The notes beneath the pieces were generated by a model. It saw only the letters and a list, made by a program, of their open reading frames with translations. It made no database searches and had not been told where the DNA came from. Below are positions 26,574-35,601 of a stretch of 64,000 nucleotides of DNA, one piece after another. Origin of the DNA: Marivivens geojensis (GTDB taxonomy: Bacteria; Pseudomonadota; Alphaproteobacteria; Rhodobacterales; Rhodobacteraceae); assembly GCF_023540835.1 (NCBI RefSeq), contig NZ_JALKCU010000002.1, positions 620,001 to 684,000 of the forward strand, given 5' to 3'. A program made the position numbers and the translations under genes. Position 1 is the stretch's first letter. Each line of letters opens with the position of its first letter.

Positions 26574-27971
26574 TTACTTCTTGGACCCAGACATGCCGCC
26601 CGACACTTCATCTGTCGCTTCGACCGAGAGGTGGGCTGGCAGGACGAGGTTCAGAACAATCGCGATCAGGGCTGCAGGCAGGATGCCCGAAGTTGCCAAG
26701 ATCTTGATCGTGCCCGGCAGATACTGCAACGCATCAGGTTCGAGCTGGAGGCCCAGACCCAGCGACAGAGCAATCGCAAAGATCACCATGTTGCGGGAAT
26801 TCCATTCAACATCCGACAGCATCGAAATACCCGACGCGACAACCATGCCGAACATGACGATCACGCCGCCGCCCAGAACTTCGATCGGAACGGTGGAGAT
26901 GATCGCGCCAACTTTGGGCACCAGACCACAGATGATCAGGAATACAGCGCCAAGGGTCACAACGTGACGGCTCATGACGCCAGTGATGGCGATCAGACCG
27001 ACGTTTTGGCTGAACGAGGTGTTCGGCAGTGCGCCAAAGAGGCCAGACACAGCGGTACCCAGACCGTCTGCATAGGTCGCACCAGCGATCTCTTTGTCGG
27101 TTGCTTCGCGCCCAGCGCCACCTTTGGTGATACCAGATACGTCGCCCACGGTTTCAACAGCCGACACGAACGCCATCGCGCAGAAGCCGATGATCGACGC
27201 CGCGGTGAATTCCATGCCAAAGTGGAACGGGTTCGGCAACGAGAAGGTCGCAGCGCGGCCCACGTTGCCAAAGCTCACCATGCCCATTGCATAAGCAACC
27301 ACGTAGCCAGCGATCAGACCGACCAGAACAGCCGAGATGGATAGCATCCCACGGGCAAAAAACTTGAGGCCGAGTGTAACCAAGATCACTGTGCCAGCGA
27401 CCAGCCAGTTCGCACCAGAACCATACTCAGGCGTACCAATTGCAGGAACACCACCCGCGGCATACTGAATACCAACCTTCACCAGTGCGAGGCCGATCAT
27501 CATCACAACGAGGCCTGTCACCAACGGCGGCAGAGCAAAGCGGATTTTACCGATGACTGTGCCAAGCAAGGCATGAAACAGACCGCCCACAAAGATACCG
27601 CCCATGAGGACAGCGATGGCATCAACGCCTTTGCCCGCAACGAGCGGGATCATAATTGGAATAAAAGCAAAGGATGTGCCCTGAACGATCGGCAAGCGTG
27701 CGCCCACAGGACCGAAACCAATAGTTTGGAACAATGTCGCAACGCCCGCAAAGAACATCGACATCTGGAGCATATAGACCATCTGCGGGAAATCAGGTGA
27801 ATTCGAGCCAAAGCCGAACCCTGCAGCACCGCAAACGATGATCGCAGGCGTGACGTTCGATACGAACATCGCCAAAACGTGTTGAATACCCAGCGGGATT
27901 GCTTGGGCTATTGGGGGTGTGTAATTCGGGTCCTTTAGCTGTGCAGCTGTCCCAAGTGACGTATCAGCCAT
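26574..27971 (-). CDS. NCS2/NAT-family xanthine-urate permease
   Basis: 465 residues from the ATG at 27971 with GGGAG upstream. About 12-14 membrane segments and the NAT signature QNVGLIAITG. In E. coli UacT/UraA-like members, this signature lies beside the substrate site. Placement at the head of allA and puuE-uraD makes urate or xanthine (or allantoin) the likely cargo. Transport is by H+ or Na+ symport. Confidence 0.92.
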   Translation of the reverse strand: MADTSLGTAAQLKDPNYTPPIAQAIPLGIQHVLAMFVSNVTPAIIVCGAAGFGFGSNSPDFPQMVYMLQMSMFFAGVATLFQTIGFGPVGARLPIVQGTSFAFIPIMIPLVAGKGVDAIAVLMGGIFVGGLFHALLGTVIGKIRFALPPLVTGLVVMMIGLALVKVGIQYAAGGVPAIGTPEYGSGANWLVAGTVILVTLGLKFFARGMLSISAVLVGLIAGYVVAYAMGMVSFGNVGRAATFSLPNPFHFGMEFTAASIIGFCAMAFVSAVETVGDVSGITKGGAGREATDKEIAGATYADGLGTAVSGLFGALPNTSFSQNVGLIAITGVMSRHVVTLGAVFLIICGLVPKVGAIISTVPIEVLGGGVIVMFGMVVASGISMLSDVEWNSRNMVIFAIALSLGLGLQLEPDALQYLPGTIKILATSGILPAALIAIVLNLVLPAHLSVEATDEVSGGMSGSKK

Positions 27972-28024
27972 AGTAGTTACTCCCTTCTGACTGTTGTTAG
28001 TCGCCCCCATTCTGCGGGGAGCGT

Positions 28025-28513
28025 TTATTGTGGGACGTCAATAATCACTGGCTCTTTGAACCAGTGTTCCACCAGATTATTGCCGTCCCCAATTCGGTCG
28101 ATCACGATGTATTGGCCATCGCGATCCAATGGCGTGAGAACTCCATGCCATGTGTTTCTGTGTAGGTTGATCGATTGCCCTGGTTGGCTGATGAAAGCCT
28201 CAATCGGGCCAGGTGTTTCGCCCGCAGCCGCAACCACAACAATCATCGGAACGCCTGTGATCGGCACAAAAGCTTGACTACCCAAGGGGTGACGTTCGAC
28301 CAATGCAACGGTCATCGGTAGGCTACGCGCCTTTGCGTCAAAGAGACTGATGCCAGCGCGGCCTTCGCCGAAATCAACGGTTGCGCGGTCGTGGTGACGA
28401 CCGCACATACCCTGATTGATGATCATGTCAGGAGCGCCCGAAACTTCGATCACGTCACCGTAAGGCGCAAAGGCTTCGGCGGTGAGGGGCTTGGGCGTCA
28501 CGTTCACGGTCAT
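28025..28513 (-). CDS. allA: Ureidoglycolate lyase
   Basis: 162 residues of the AllA family (PF04115): LTAEAFAPYGDVIEVSG, LVERHPLGSQAFVPI and NLHRNTWHGVLTPL. It splits (S)-ureidoglycolate into glyoxylate and urea. Its start overlaps the PuuE-UraD stop by four bases (28510-28513). Confidence 0.93.
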   Translation of the reverse strand: MTVNVTPKPLTAEAFAPYGDVIEVSGAPDMIINQGMCGRHHDRATVDFGEGRAGISLFDAKARSLPMTVALVERHPLGSQAFVPITGVPMIVVVAAAGETPGPIEAFISQPGQSINLHRNTWHGVLTPLDRDGQYIVIDRIGDGNNLVEHWFKEPVIIDVPQ

Positions 28514-29925
28514 GCGAAGAGGTCCTGCAAGCGGAACTCTGCAATGCGTTCGACCTGACGACAGGCCTCTGCAAACTCGGTATCACGGTCGTTATTGATG
28601 CGACGTTTGAACGCCGCAAGGATCGACGCTTTATCATGGTCGCGCACGGCGATGATAAAGGGGAACCCGTGTTTCGCGACGTAGTCCGTGTTCAGCGCGG
28701 TAAAGGTTTCGCGTTCCTCATCGGTCAGCATATTGAGGCCCGCGCTCGCCTGCTCTGATGTGCTTTCCGCGGTGAGACGACCAGCCGCTGCCAGCTTCCC
28801 AGCCAGATCAGGGTGCGCCAATAGAACGCCAAGCCGCTCATCCTCGGTCGCGGAACGGAACATGCGGCAGAGCGCATTATGTACGCCAGCGGCACAGTCA
28901 TGCGCGGGTCCGAGTTCCAACTCGAACGCACGCTCGGCAATCCATGCGGAATGCTCAAAGATGCCACCATAAAGGCTGACAAAACGGTCTTTGGTCATTG
29001 TGCTCGGTCGCTCTATCCGTTTGTGCGGATGATGCGACGCCCAATGCTCTGCCACCTCGATGCGGCGCGGGCACCAGACATCGCTATGAGCCTGAATGTG
29101 ATCGATGAATTTCTTGAGGCCTGCGATTTTACCCGGACGTCCAACCAGTCGGCAATGCAGCCCGACGGACATCATTTTCGGCGCACCTGCCTCGCCTTCG
29201 GCATATAGCGTATCGAAGGCATCAATAAGGTAGTCGCCAAAGTCCTGCCCGGTGACCCAGCCCGGTGCGCCAGCGAACCGCATGTCGTTTGCTTCGAGCG
29301 TGTAAGGGATGATCAACTGATCACGGTCGCCGAATTCCATCCAATGTGGCAGGTCATCGTCATAAGTATCGCTGATGTAGTCGAACCCGCCCTCTTCGGC
29401 GACGAGCGCGACGGTATTCATCGAACAACGGCCCGTATACCAACCGCGCGGGCGTTCACCAACGACCTCAGTATGGAGCCGGACGGCCTCCGCGATGGCA
29501 GCGCGTTCTTCGTCTTTGGGCATGTCTTTGTGTTCAACCCACTTCAGCCCATGGCTCGCGATTTCCCAGCCTGCAGATTTCATTGCTGCAACCTGTTCTG
29601 GGTTACGCGCCAAGGCAGAAGCTACACCGTAGATCGTGACGGGAATGTCCGCGCCTGTGAACAAACGGTGCAAACGCCAGAACCCAGCGCGGGCACCATA
29701 TTCGTAAATCGACTCCATGTTCCAATGACGCTGCCCCGCCCATGGTGCGGCACCCGGAATATCTGACAAGAACCCCTCGGAGCCCGCATCCCCATGGAGC
29801 AAGCAGTTCTCACCGCCTTCTTCGTAGTTCAGAACGAATTGCACAGCCACTTTGGCCCCGTTGGGCCAGTTCGCATTGGGGGCCTGTGGCCCGTATCCGC
29901 GCATGTTGCGAGTATATCGACGCAA
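28510..29925 (-). CDS. Bifunctional allantoinase PuuE - OHCU decarboxylase UraD
   Basis: 471 residues. I start at a TTG (29925) giving RRYTRNMRGYG, because GGAG lies 7 bp upstream and family members begin this way; the ATG at 29904 has no site. Residues ~1-300 are the metal-free PuuE allantoinase (polysaccharide-deacetylase fold, QFVLNYEEGGENC, then EIASHG and MMSVGLHCRLVGRPGK). Residues ~306-471 are UraD (GIFEHSAWIAERAF, LAHPDLAGK, KHGFPFIIAVRD). Two steps of urate breakdown, OHCU to S-allantoin and allantoin to allantoate, are joined in one chain; the fusion is known in some alphaproteobacteria. Confidence 0.9.
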   Translation of the reverse strand: MRRYTRNMRGYGPQAPNANWPNGAKVAVQFVLNYEEGGENCLLHGDAGSEGFLSDIPGAAPWAGQRHWNMESIYEYGARAGFWRLHRLFTGADIPVTIYGVASALARNPEQVAAMKSAGWEIASHGLKWVEHKDMPKDEERAAIAEAVRLHTEVVGERPRGWYTGRCSMNTVALVAEEGGFDYISDTYDDDLPHWMEFGDRDQLIIPYTLEANDMRFAGAPGWVTGQDFGDYLIDAFDTLYAEGEAGAPKMMSVGLHCRLVGRPGKIAGLKKFIDHIQAHSDVWCPRRIEVAEHWASHHPHKRIERPSTMTKDRFVSLYGGIFEHSAWIAERAFELELGPAHDCAAGVHNALCRMFRSATEDERLGVLLAHPDLAGKLAAAGRLTAESTSEQASAGLNMLTDEERETFTALNTDYVAKHGFPFIIAVRDHDKASILAAFKRRINNDRDTEFAEACRQVERIAEFRLQDLFA

Positions 29926-29968
29926 TTGAATTCTCCTGCAGTTCGCAACACTGTATTCTGAGAGCCAG

Positions 29969-29981
29969 TGAAACGGTTTCA
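29969..29981. promoter_or_regulatory. Palindrome in the puuE-uraH gap
   Basis: TGAAACGGTTTCA is a perfect odd palindrome in the gap between two divergent purine genes (29926-30063). It could bind a regulator that controls both sides. The local LysR is the first suspect, although the shape is more like a LacI or GntR site. Confidence 0.5.
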
Positions 29982-30063
29982 ATTTAATCTTGAAAGTCCT
30001 TATTGCTGCTCAGGTATCGCTTCATTCTGAAACTGCGGCAAAAAAGGGCAAAAGGAGACTGAA

Positions 30064-30417
30064 ATGTCTGGATATTTGACAACTCACGTTTTGGACACGG
30101 CGCGTGGCTGCCCTGCGCAGGGTCTGAAGATTGACCTCTATCGGATTGAGAACGAAACCCGCACGCACATCCGTAGCCTCGCGACAAACGCGGATGGCCG
30201 CACCAATGAACAAATCCTGCCAGCCGCAGAATTTGCGACGGGTGTTTACGAGCTGGTATTCCACGCGGGCGACTACCTCGATGCCTGCGGAACCCCACCT
30301 GAAACCCCACGGTTTCTGGATGTGATCCCGCTACGGTTCGGCATGTCAGAGGCATCGCACTATCACGTGCCGCTGCTCCTCTCGCCCTTCGGGTATTCGA
30401 CCTATCGCGGCAGCTAA
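30064..30417 (+). CDS. uraH: 5-hydroxyisourate hydrolase (transthyretin-like)
   Basis: 117 residues with YLTTHVLDTARGCPA at the N-terminus (His8) and the defining C-terminal YRGS. HIUase hydrolyses 5-hydroxyisourate to OHCU, the step between PuuD and UraD. An AAAAGGAGA site precedes the ATG. It shares CTAA stop bases with the convergent LysR gene. Confidence 0.95.
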   Translation: MSGYLTTHVLDTARGCPAQGLKIDLYRIENETRTHIRSLATNADGRTNEQILPAAEFATGVYELVFHAGDYLDACGTPPETPRFLDVIPLRFGMSEASHYHVPLLLSPFGYSTYRGS

Positions 30418-31319
30418 ACCGATAGCTGTTCGTCGATCCGTTTGACCATAAAATCGATAAAAACCCGTGCCTTAGGGTCTTGCCGTCTGCGATGCATGAA
30501 CAGGCAACCCATCTGAATGGGCACGGGTGGTTCGTCTAGGAGCACAGGCACCAGACGCCCTGACGCCAAGTGTTCTGAAATCTCGAACACGGATTTCAGA
30601 ATGATCCCCTGCCCGTCCAAAGCCCAATTTGTCAGCACGTCACCGTGGTCGGTCTCAAACGGCCCTGTCACGGGCACACGGCGCACACCCTCTGGACCTT
30701 GCAGCGGCCAGCGAAACTCTGGCGCGCCGGGGTAACGCAGGTTCAAACAATCATGCGCATCGGTGCAGAGTTCTGCGCTCGATTTCGGATAGCCCCGTCG
30801 TTCGAGGTAATCGGGAGAGGCGCAGAGCACCCTTTGGCAATCCGTAATTTTGCGAATGCGAAGGTTGCTGTCCTCGGGATTACCAAGGAAAAACAACACA
30901 TCAAGCCCTTCCTCGGCCATATCTAATTTGCGGTCGGAGAGACGCAGCCGAATATCCACAAGCGGATTTTGCGCCCGAAAATCGGGCAACGCGGGCGCAA
31001 TGACCCGTTGTCCCAGCCCAAGCGGAGCCGCGACATAAAGCGTTCCACGCAACGTGCTAGTCGCGGTGCTGATGTCCGCTTCGGCCATATCAACGGCCTC
31101 AATGATACGGCAGGCCCCTTCGTAAAACATACGCCCCTGTTCAGTCGCAGCGAGCTTGCGAGTCGTGCGCTGGAAGAGCCGTGTGTTAAGGTGTTCCTCT
31201 AACTGCGAGATTCGAGATGATGCAACCGCAGCAGAAATGCGTAAATCTCGTGCAGCCGCCGACATATTTTCAAGTTCATAGACCCGAATGAAGGTTCTGA
31301 TATTGTCGAGGTAAGCCAC
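30414..31319 (-). CDS. LysR-family regulator of the purine genes
   Basis: 301 residues from a GTG at 31319 (VAYLDNIRTFIRVYELENMSAAARDLRIS), the usual start for this LysR subfamily; the frame continues to 31382 but that part carries an inverted repeat. HTH plus effector domain. Divergent from puuD. By position it should control urate breakdown. The start choice is uncertain (ATG at 31382 is possible). Confidence 0.82.
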   Translation of the reverse strand: MAYLDNIRTFIRVYELENMSAAARDLRISAAVASSRISQLEEHLNTRLFQRTTRKLAATEQGRMFYEGACRIIEAVDMAEADISTATSTLRGTLYVAAPLGLGQRVIAPALPDFRAQNPLVDIRLRLSDRKLDMAEEGLDVLFFLGNPEDSNLRIRKITDCQRVLCASPDYLERRGYPKSSAELCTDAHDCLNLRYPGAPEFRWPLQGPEGVRRVPVTGPFETDHGDVLTNWALDGQGIILKSVFEISEHLASGRLVPVLLDEPPVPIQMGCLFMHRRRQDPKARVFIDFMVKRIDEQLSV

Positions 31320-31330
31320 GTGATATTTCC

Positions 31331-31367
31331 GTATTTCTTGAAGCTGCCTTGGGATTTTCAAGAATAC
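31331..31367. promoter_or_regulatory. Inverted repeat upstream of puuD
   Basis: GTATTTCTTGAA (31331-31342) and TTCAAGAATAC (31357-31367) pair with one unpaired T, across a 14-bp spacer. It sits in the gap between the LysR start and puuD, a natural LysR site. Confidence 0.55.
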
Positions 31368-31420
31368 TCGAAAAGCTATCACTGGACTAGACTCTTCGCA
31401 AAGACAGGAGATGGGGAAAT

Positions 31421-32656
31421 ATGCAGGACCTTGTAGTATTGTGGGATTGGGCTGCCTTTGCAGTGCGCTGGCTTCACGTGATCACCGCGATGGCGTGGAT
31501 CGGATCATCCTTTTATTTCATCGCGTTGGACCTCGGTCTTCGAAAGGTGCCTAACCTTCCAGTGGGCGCACATGGCGAAGAATGGCAGGTACACGGCGGT
31601 GGGTTTTACCACATCCAGAAATACCTCGTTGCCCCTGAAAACATGCCCGATCACCTGACTTGGTTCAAATGGGAGAGCTATACGACTTGGCTCTCTGGCG
31701 CGGCTCTGCTGATGATTATTTACTGGGTCGGTGGTGAGCTATACCTCATCGACCCAGCCAAGGCTGACCTCGCCCTGTGGCAGGGCATCCTGATCTCTGC
31801 GGCCTCCCTCAGCATCGGCTGGCTGGTCTACGATTTCCTCTGCAAATCGCCTCTGGGCGAACGCCCCACCGTCTTGATGGTTCTGCTGTTTGTCCTGCTG
31901 GTCGTGATGGGCTGGGCCTATAATCAAGTGTTCACAGGTCGCGCGGTCATGCTGCACCTCGGCGCGTTCACCGCGACGATCATGACGGCGAACGTGTTCC
32001 TGATCATCATGCCGAACCAGCGTATCGTGGTTAAAGACCTCCAAGAAGGTCGCACACCTGACGCGAAATACGGGAAAATCGCGAAACTGCGTTCGACCCA
32101 CAACAACTACCTGACCCTTCCCGTCGTGTTCTTGATGTTGTCGAACCACAACCCGCTGGCCTTTGGCACAGAATACAACTGGATCATCGCGGCACTGGTG
32201 TTCCTGATGGGCGTGACGATCCGACATTATTTCAACACCCGCCACGCTCGCAAAGGCAGCCCAAACTGGACATGGGCAGTCACGGCAATCCTATTCATCC
32301 TGATCGCGTGGCTGTCGACCGCGCCGCTGCGCTACGACACTTGGGAAGAATCAGACGCCCGTCCGCTGACCCCGACCGAACAGAAATTCGCAAATGCCGA
32401 AGGGTTCGAAGACGTGGCATCGGTGATCCCTGGCCGCTGCTCTATGTGCCATGCGCGCGAGCCGTTCTATGACGGTATCCGCAACGCGCCCAAAGGAATA
32501 CTCCTTGAAACGGACCACGACATTGCCCGTGCTGCGACCCAGATTTTCCTGCAGGCTGGCGTCACTCACGCCATGCCACCCGCGAACGTCAGCTACATGG
32601 AAGACGACGAACGTCGGATGATTGTCGAGTGGTATCGCAACGCCACAAACAGCTAA
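31421..32656 (+). CDS. puuD: Membrane urate hydroxylase PuuD with cytochrome c domain
   Basis: 411 residues. The N-terminal ~320 residues hold about eight membrane segments (AVRWLHVITAMAWIGSSFYF onward); the C-terminal domain has haem c motif Cys340-x2-Cys343-His344 and a Met ligand at ~386 (HAMPPAN). PuuD oxidises urate to 5-hydroxyisourate, passing electrons to the respiratory chain and making no peroxide. It has no cofactor-free uricase partner here. A long terminator follows. Confidence 0.92.
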   Translation: MQDLVVLWDWAAFAVRWLHVITAMAWIGSSFYFIALDLGLRKVPNLPVGAHGEEWQVHGGGFYHIQKYLVAPENMPDHLTWFKWESYTTWLSGAALLMIIYWVGGELYLIDPAKADLALWQGILISAASLSIGWLVYDFLCKSPLGERPTVLMVLLFVLLVVMGWAYNQVFTGRAVMLHLGAFTATIMTANVFLIIMPNQRIVVKDLQEGRTPDAKYGKIAKLRSTHNNYLTLPVVFLMLSNHNPLAFGTEYNWIIAALVFLMGVTIRHYFNTRHARKGSPNWTWAVTAILFILIAWLSTAPLRYDTWEESDARPLTPTEQKFANAEGFEDVASVIPGRCSMCHAREPFYDGIRNAPKGILLETDHDIARAATQIFLQAGVTHAMPPANVSYMEDDERRMIVEWYRNATNS

Positions 32657-32672
32657 ACCGCTTCTCCCTGCA

Positions 32673-32709
32673 AAGAGGCCCTGCCTGAAACATCAGGCGG
32701 GGCCTCTTT
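32673..32709 (+). terminator. Rho-independent terminator of puuD
   Basis: A long stem (AAGAGGCC, inner TGCCTGA/TCAGGC, GGCCTCTT) with loop AACA, then TTTC. One mismatch near the middle. Confidence 0.82.
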
Positions 32710-32809
32710 CTGTTCAAAATCCCGTTTCTATGCGGAAAAACCGCCCTATTTGCCTTTCCAAATCCACCGCCTTGCGACAGTCTATTGCCAAGGGAAGAGG
32801 AGAGATCGG

Positions 32810-34126
32810 ATGCGTTCATTAACCTTGTTTTTGGTGTTGTCGGCCCCAATGGCGCAGGCCGCAGTAATACCCGCGCCCTTGACGGATGACGATTTCCTGC
32901 CTGTGCGCCAAGACGAGGCCGAACTCGGCCAATTGCTGTTCTATGATCCCATCCTGTCAGGCAACAAAGAAGTTGCCTGCGCGACCTGTCACCATCCCTC
33001 CGAGGGAACTGGCGACGGGCTTTCGCTCTCCATCGGGGATGGCGGTCGCGGGCTAGGTCCGAACCGCGTTGTGGACATGGCGAACCTGCCTGAACAACGG
33101 ATTCCCCGTAACGCGCAACCACTCTTTAACCTCGGCGCCAAAGAGTTCCGCGCACTGTTCCACGATGGTCGTGTAGAGCTAGACCCGAACCGTCCGTCCG
33201 GCCTGCGCACCCCTCTTGAGGACGAAATGGTCGCGGGCTTTGCCTCTATCGTTTCCGCGCAGACAATGTTCCCTGTATTGTCGGCCGATGAAATGGCGGG
33301 CCATTATTCCGAGAACGAGATTTCACAGGCCGTACGTCTGGGCACGCTGACGGGCGAAGGCGGCGCATGGGATTTGATCGCACGCCGCGTCGCCTCCATC
33401 CCCGAGTACTCGGATAAATTCAGCGCAGTTTATGACCACATTTCGTCTCCTGACGACATCGCCTTCACCGATATTTCCAACGCGATTGCCGCGTTTATGG
33501 AGTTTGAGTGGCGGTCGGATACATCGCCTTTTGATGCAGCCTTGCGCGGGGTTGCTCCTCTGCCTGAAACCGCCGCTCTAGGCATGGAGTTGTTCTATGG
33601 CGAAGCTGGCTGTGCGTCCTGTCACGCGGGTAAATTCCTGACCGATCATAGCTTCCACGCGATGGGGCAGCCTCAGGTTGGACCGGGTAAAGGTGCGAGG
33701 TTTGAAACCAATGCCCGCGACGAAGGGCGTTTCCGTGTGACGGGCGATCCTGCTGACCTCTATGCCTTCCGCACACCGTCTTTGCGCAACGTGGCACTTA
33801 CGGGACCGTGGGGGCACGCAGGGGCGTATTCGGACCTGACAGCATTCGTCAAAAGTCACATTGACCCAATTGCGGGTCTCGAATCTTACGACCGCTCGCA
33901 GGTGGTGTTACCCGAGGCTGAGTTCGCGGATTGGCGCATCATGGATGATCCAGCAGAGGTCGCAGCGATCGCCGCAGCAGTCAGCATTGAACCCGTTGAA
34001 CTGTCCGAGGACGAGATCACAGCGATTGTCGCCTTCCTCAATAGCCTGACCGATACCGCCGCCGAAACGGGTCGTTTGGGTGTTCCAGAAACGGTGCCGA
34101 GCGGATTGACGATCCCTAACCCTTAA
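32810..34126 (+). CDS. Periplasmic di-haem cytochrome c peroxidase/MauG-family protein
   Basis: 438 residues from the ATG at 32810, with AGAGGAGAG just upstream. Signal peptide MRSLTLFLVLSAPMAQA. Two haem c sites: Cys57-x2-Cys60-His61 and Cys268-x2-Cys271-His272. It is longer than classic CcpA (~320 residues) and closer to MauG-like proteins, which modify other proteins by long-range oxidation. Whether it reduces H2O2 or oxidises a partner cannot be read. Its stop overlaps the convergent CRTAC1 gene by four bases (TTAA). Confidence 0.85.
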   Translation: MRSLTLFLVLSAPMAQAAVIPAPLTDDDFLPVRQDEAELGQLLFYDPILSGNKEVACATCHHPSEGTGDGLSLSIGDGGRGLGPNRVVDMANLPEQRIPRNAQPLFNLGAKEFRALFHDGRVELDPNRPSGLRTPLEDEMVAGFASIVSAQTMFPVLSADEMAGHYSENEISQAVRLGTLTGEGGAWDLIARRVASIPEYSDKFSAVYDHISSPDDIAFTDISNAIAAFMEFEWRSDTSPFDAALRGVAPLPETAALGMELFYGEAGCASCHAGKFLTDHSFHAMGQPQVGPGKGARFETNARDEGRFRVTGDPADLYAFRTPSLRNVALTGPWGHAGAYSDLTAFVKSHIDPIAGLESYDRSQVVLPEAEFADWRIMDDPAEVAAIAAAVSIEPVELSEDEITAIVAFLNSLTDTAAETGRLGVPETVPSGLTIPNP

Positions 34127-35601
34127 TGGGTTAGGGTCAGCGTTTGGTTCACAAGGGCGGTGGCTGTGGTCACTGCCCCGTTCGGCCATTCCACGGTGAT
34201 TGTGGCCTCAGTCGCGTCGCCGAGACCGAAATGCAGCGGCACGGCCTGACCGCCAGCGTGACCGCCGCCGATGGTGACTTGCTGCGTTTCCTTGAACGAA
34301 CCTGCCTCAACTGTGATTTGCGCGCCGATTGCATTGCGGTTTCCGCCGTATTGCTCCAGCGAGATATTTAGCCATGCGCCAGTATCCGGCGTCACATTGC
34401 GATAGATTTCCAATGGCGCACGACGGTTCAGCACGAGCACATCGAGCCGTCCGTCATTGTCGAAATCGGTCAATGCCGCGCCGCGGGCACGTTCGCCGCT
34501 TGCAAGCCCCGCCTCAAGCGCGGCCTCAACAAAGCGGCCATCAGGCTGCTGCATCAGAAGATTATTCGGATCATGGATCGCGTTCGACGGCATCTGATCA
34601 ACGTTGCCTTTCGCGATGAAAAGATCAGCGCGACCATCGTTGTCCACATCGCCAAACTGCGCATGCCACCCTGTCGACGGGCGGCCATCATCGCCGAGAT
34701 ATGGGCGATGCGCCGATGTGCCCAAGTTAAACGGCGCAGCTGTATATAGGCCTTCATCCGTCGCGATTTGCAGAAGCTGGTCGCCCATAGAGGTCAGCAT
34801 CACCTCATCGCGGCCATCACCGTTCAGATCGCGGCTTGCGATCCCCATGCCCCAGAGGGACACCTTCGCCCAGCCGTCGTCTTCACCCAAAAACCGTGCC
34901 TCGGCGATGTCCCACATCTGCTCGTAACCGCCGCGCACGTAATACTGGCGGTCGTTCGAAATGCGGAGCCGCTGAGTACCCGACGCATCCCGCGCCGCAA
35001 GCATGGAGAGCGCACAGAAACCAGGCTCTAGGCTTGTGGCAGTGTATGTGCCGTTCTCTGGCGTCAGCAAAGTATTGCTATCACAGGCGAAAAACGGCCC
35101 CTTGGGGTTGCTGCGATCCACGTAATTGCCAACCGCAATCTGCGGCAGCCCATCATCGACCCACCATGCACTAAAGGCCGTGGACCACTGATCGGCCTCT
35201 GGCACACCATAGTCAGCCGTCACATCGGTAAAGCTACAATCCGCGCCGCCCTTCAGCACTCTATTCGCCCCGATCCGCAGAACGAAAAGGTCCATGTGGC
35301 CGTCGGCATCGATGTCGATCGGATAGGCACCTGTGGTCTCTGTGATTTCGGGAAAGTCACCAGCGTGGAACTTGAAATCACCATCGTTGATGAAAAGCGA
35401 TGCTCGCCCCGTGCCACCTGCCGCGAACACATCAGGAAGCGTATCCCCGTTGCAATCCATCACCGCAACGCCGCCACCGACGAAATGGTCCCAGCCGCCG
35501 CTATACTCATGGGGCGGCAAATTCTGGGACATATTTTCGAAAACTGGCCCTGCAAAGGCTGGAGCCGCGCTGAAGGCCGCGAGGAGCGTTAGGTATTTCA
35601 T
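34123..35601 (-). CDS. Secreted FG-GAP/VCBS beta-propeller protein with ASPIC/UnbV domain (CRTAC1-like)
   Basis: 492 residues; signal peptide MKYLTLLAAFSAAPAFA. Repeated FG-GAP blades with Ca-binding DxDxDG-like loops (DCNGDTLPD, DIDADGHMD, DLNGDGRDE, DVDNDGRAD, DFDNDGRLD), and a C-terminal ASPIC/UnbV-like part. Probably a periplasmic or surface binding protein. Its ATG overlaps the ROK regulator stop, so it may be expressed with the regulator. Function unknown. Confidence 0.83.
   Translation of the reverse strand: MKYLTLLAAFSAAPAFAGPVFENMSQNLPPHEYSGGWDHFVGGGVAVMDCNGDTLPDVFAAGGTGRASLFINDGDFKFHAGDFPEITETTGAYPIDIDADGHMDLFVLRIGANRVLKGGADCSFTDVTADYGVPEADQWSTAFSAWWVDDGLPQIAVGNYVDRSNPKGPFFACDSNTLLTPENGTYTATSLEPGFCALSMLAARDASGTQRLRISNDRQYYVRGGYEQMWDIAEARFLGEDDGWAKVSLWGMGIASRDLNGDGRDEVMLTSMGDQLLQIATDEGLYTAAPFNLGTSAHRPYLGDDGRPSTGWHAQFGDVDNDGRADLFIAKGNVDQMPSNAIHDPNNLLMQQPDGRFVEAALEAGLASGERARGAALTDFDNDGRLDVLVLNRRAPLEIYRNVTPDTGAWLNISLEQYGGNRNAIGAQITVEAGSFKETQQVTIGGGHAGGQAVPLHFGLGDATEATITVEWPNGAVTTATALVNQTLTLTH

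Noticed and set aside
30414-31382. LysR start at the ATG at 31382
   Set aside because: The extra 21 codons are not LysR-like, and an inverted repeat falls in them; the GTG at 31319 matches the usual start. Not fully excluded.
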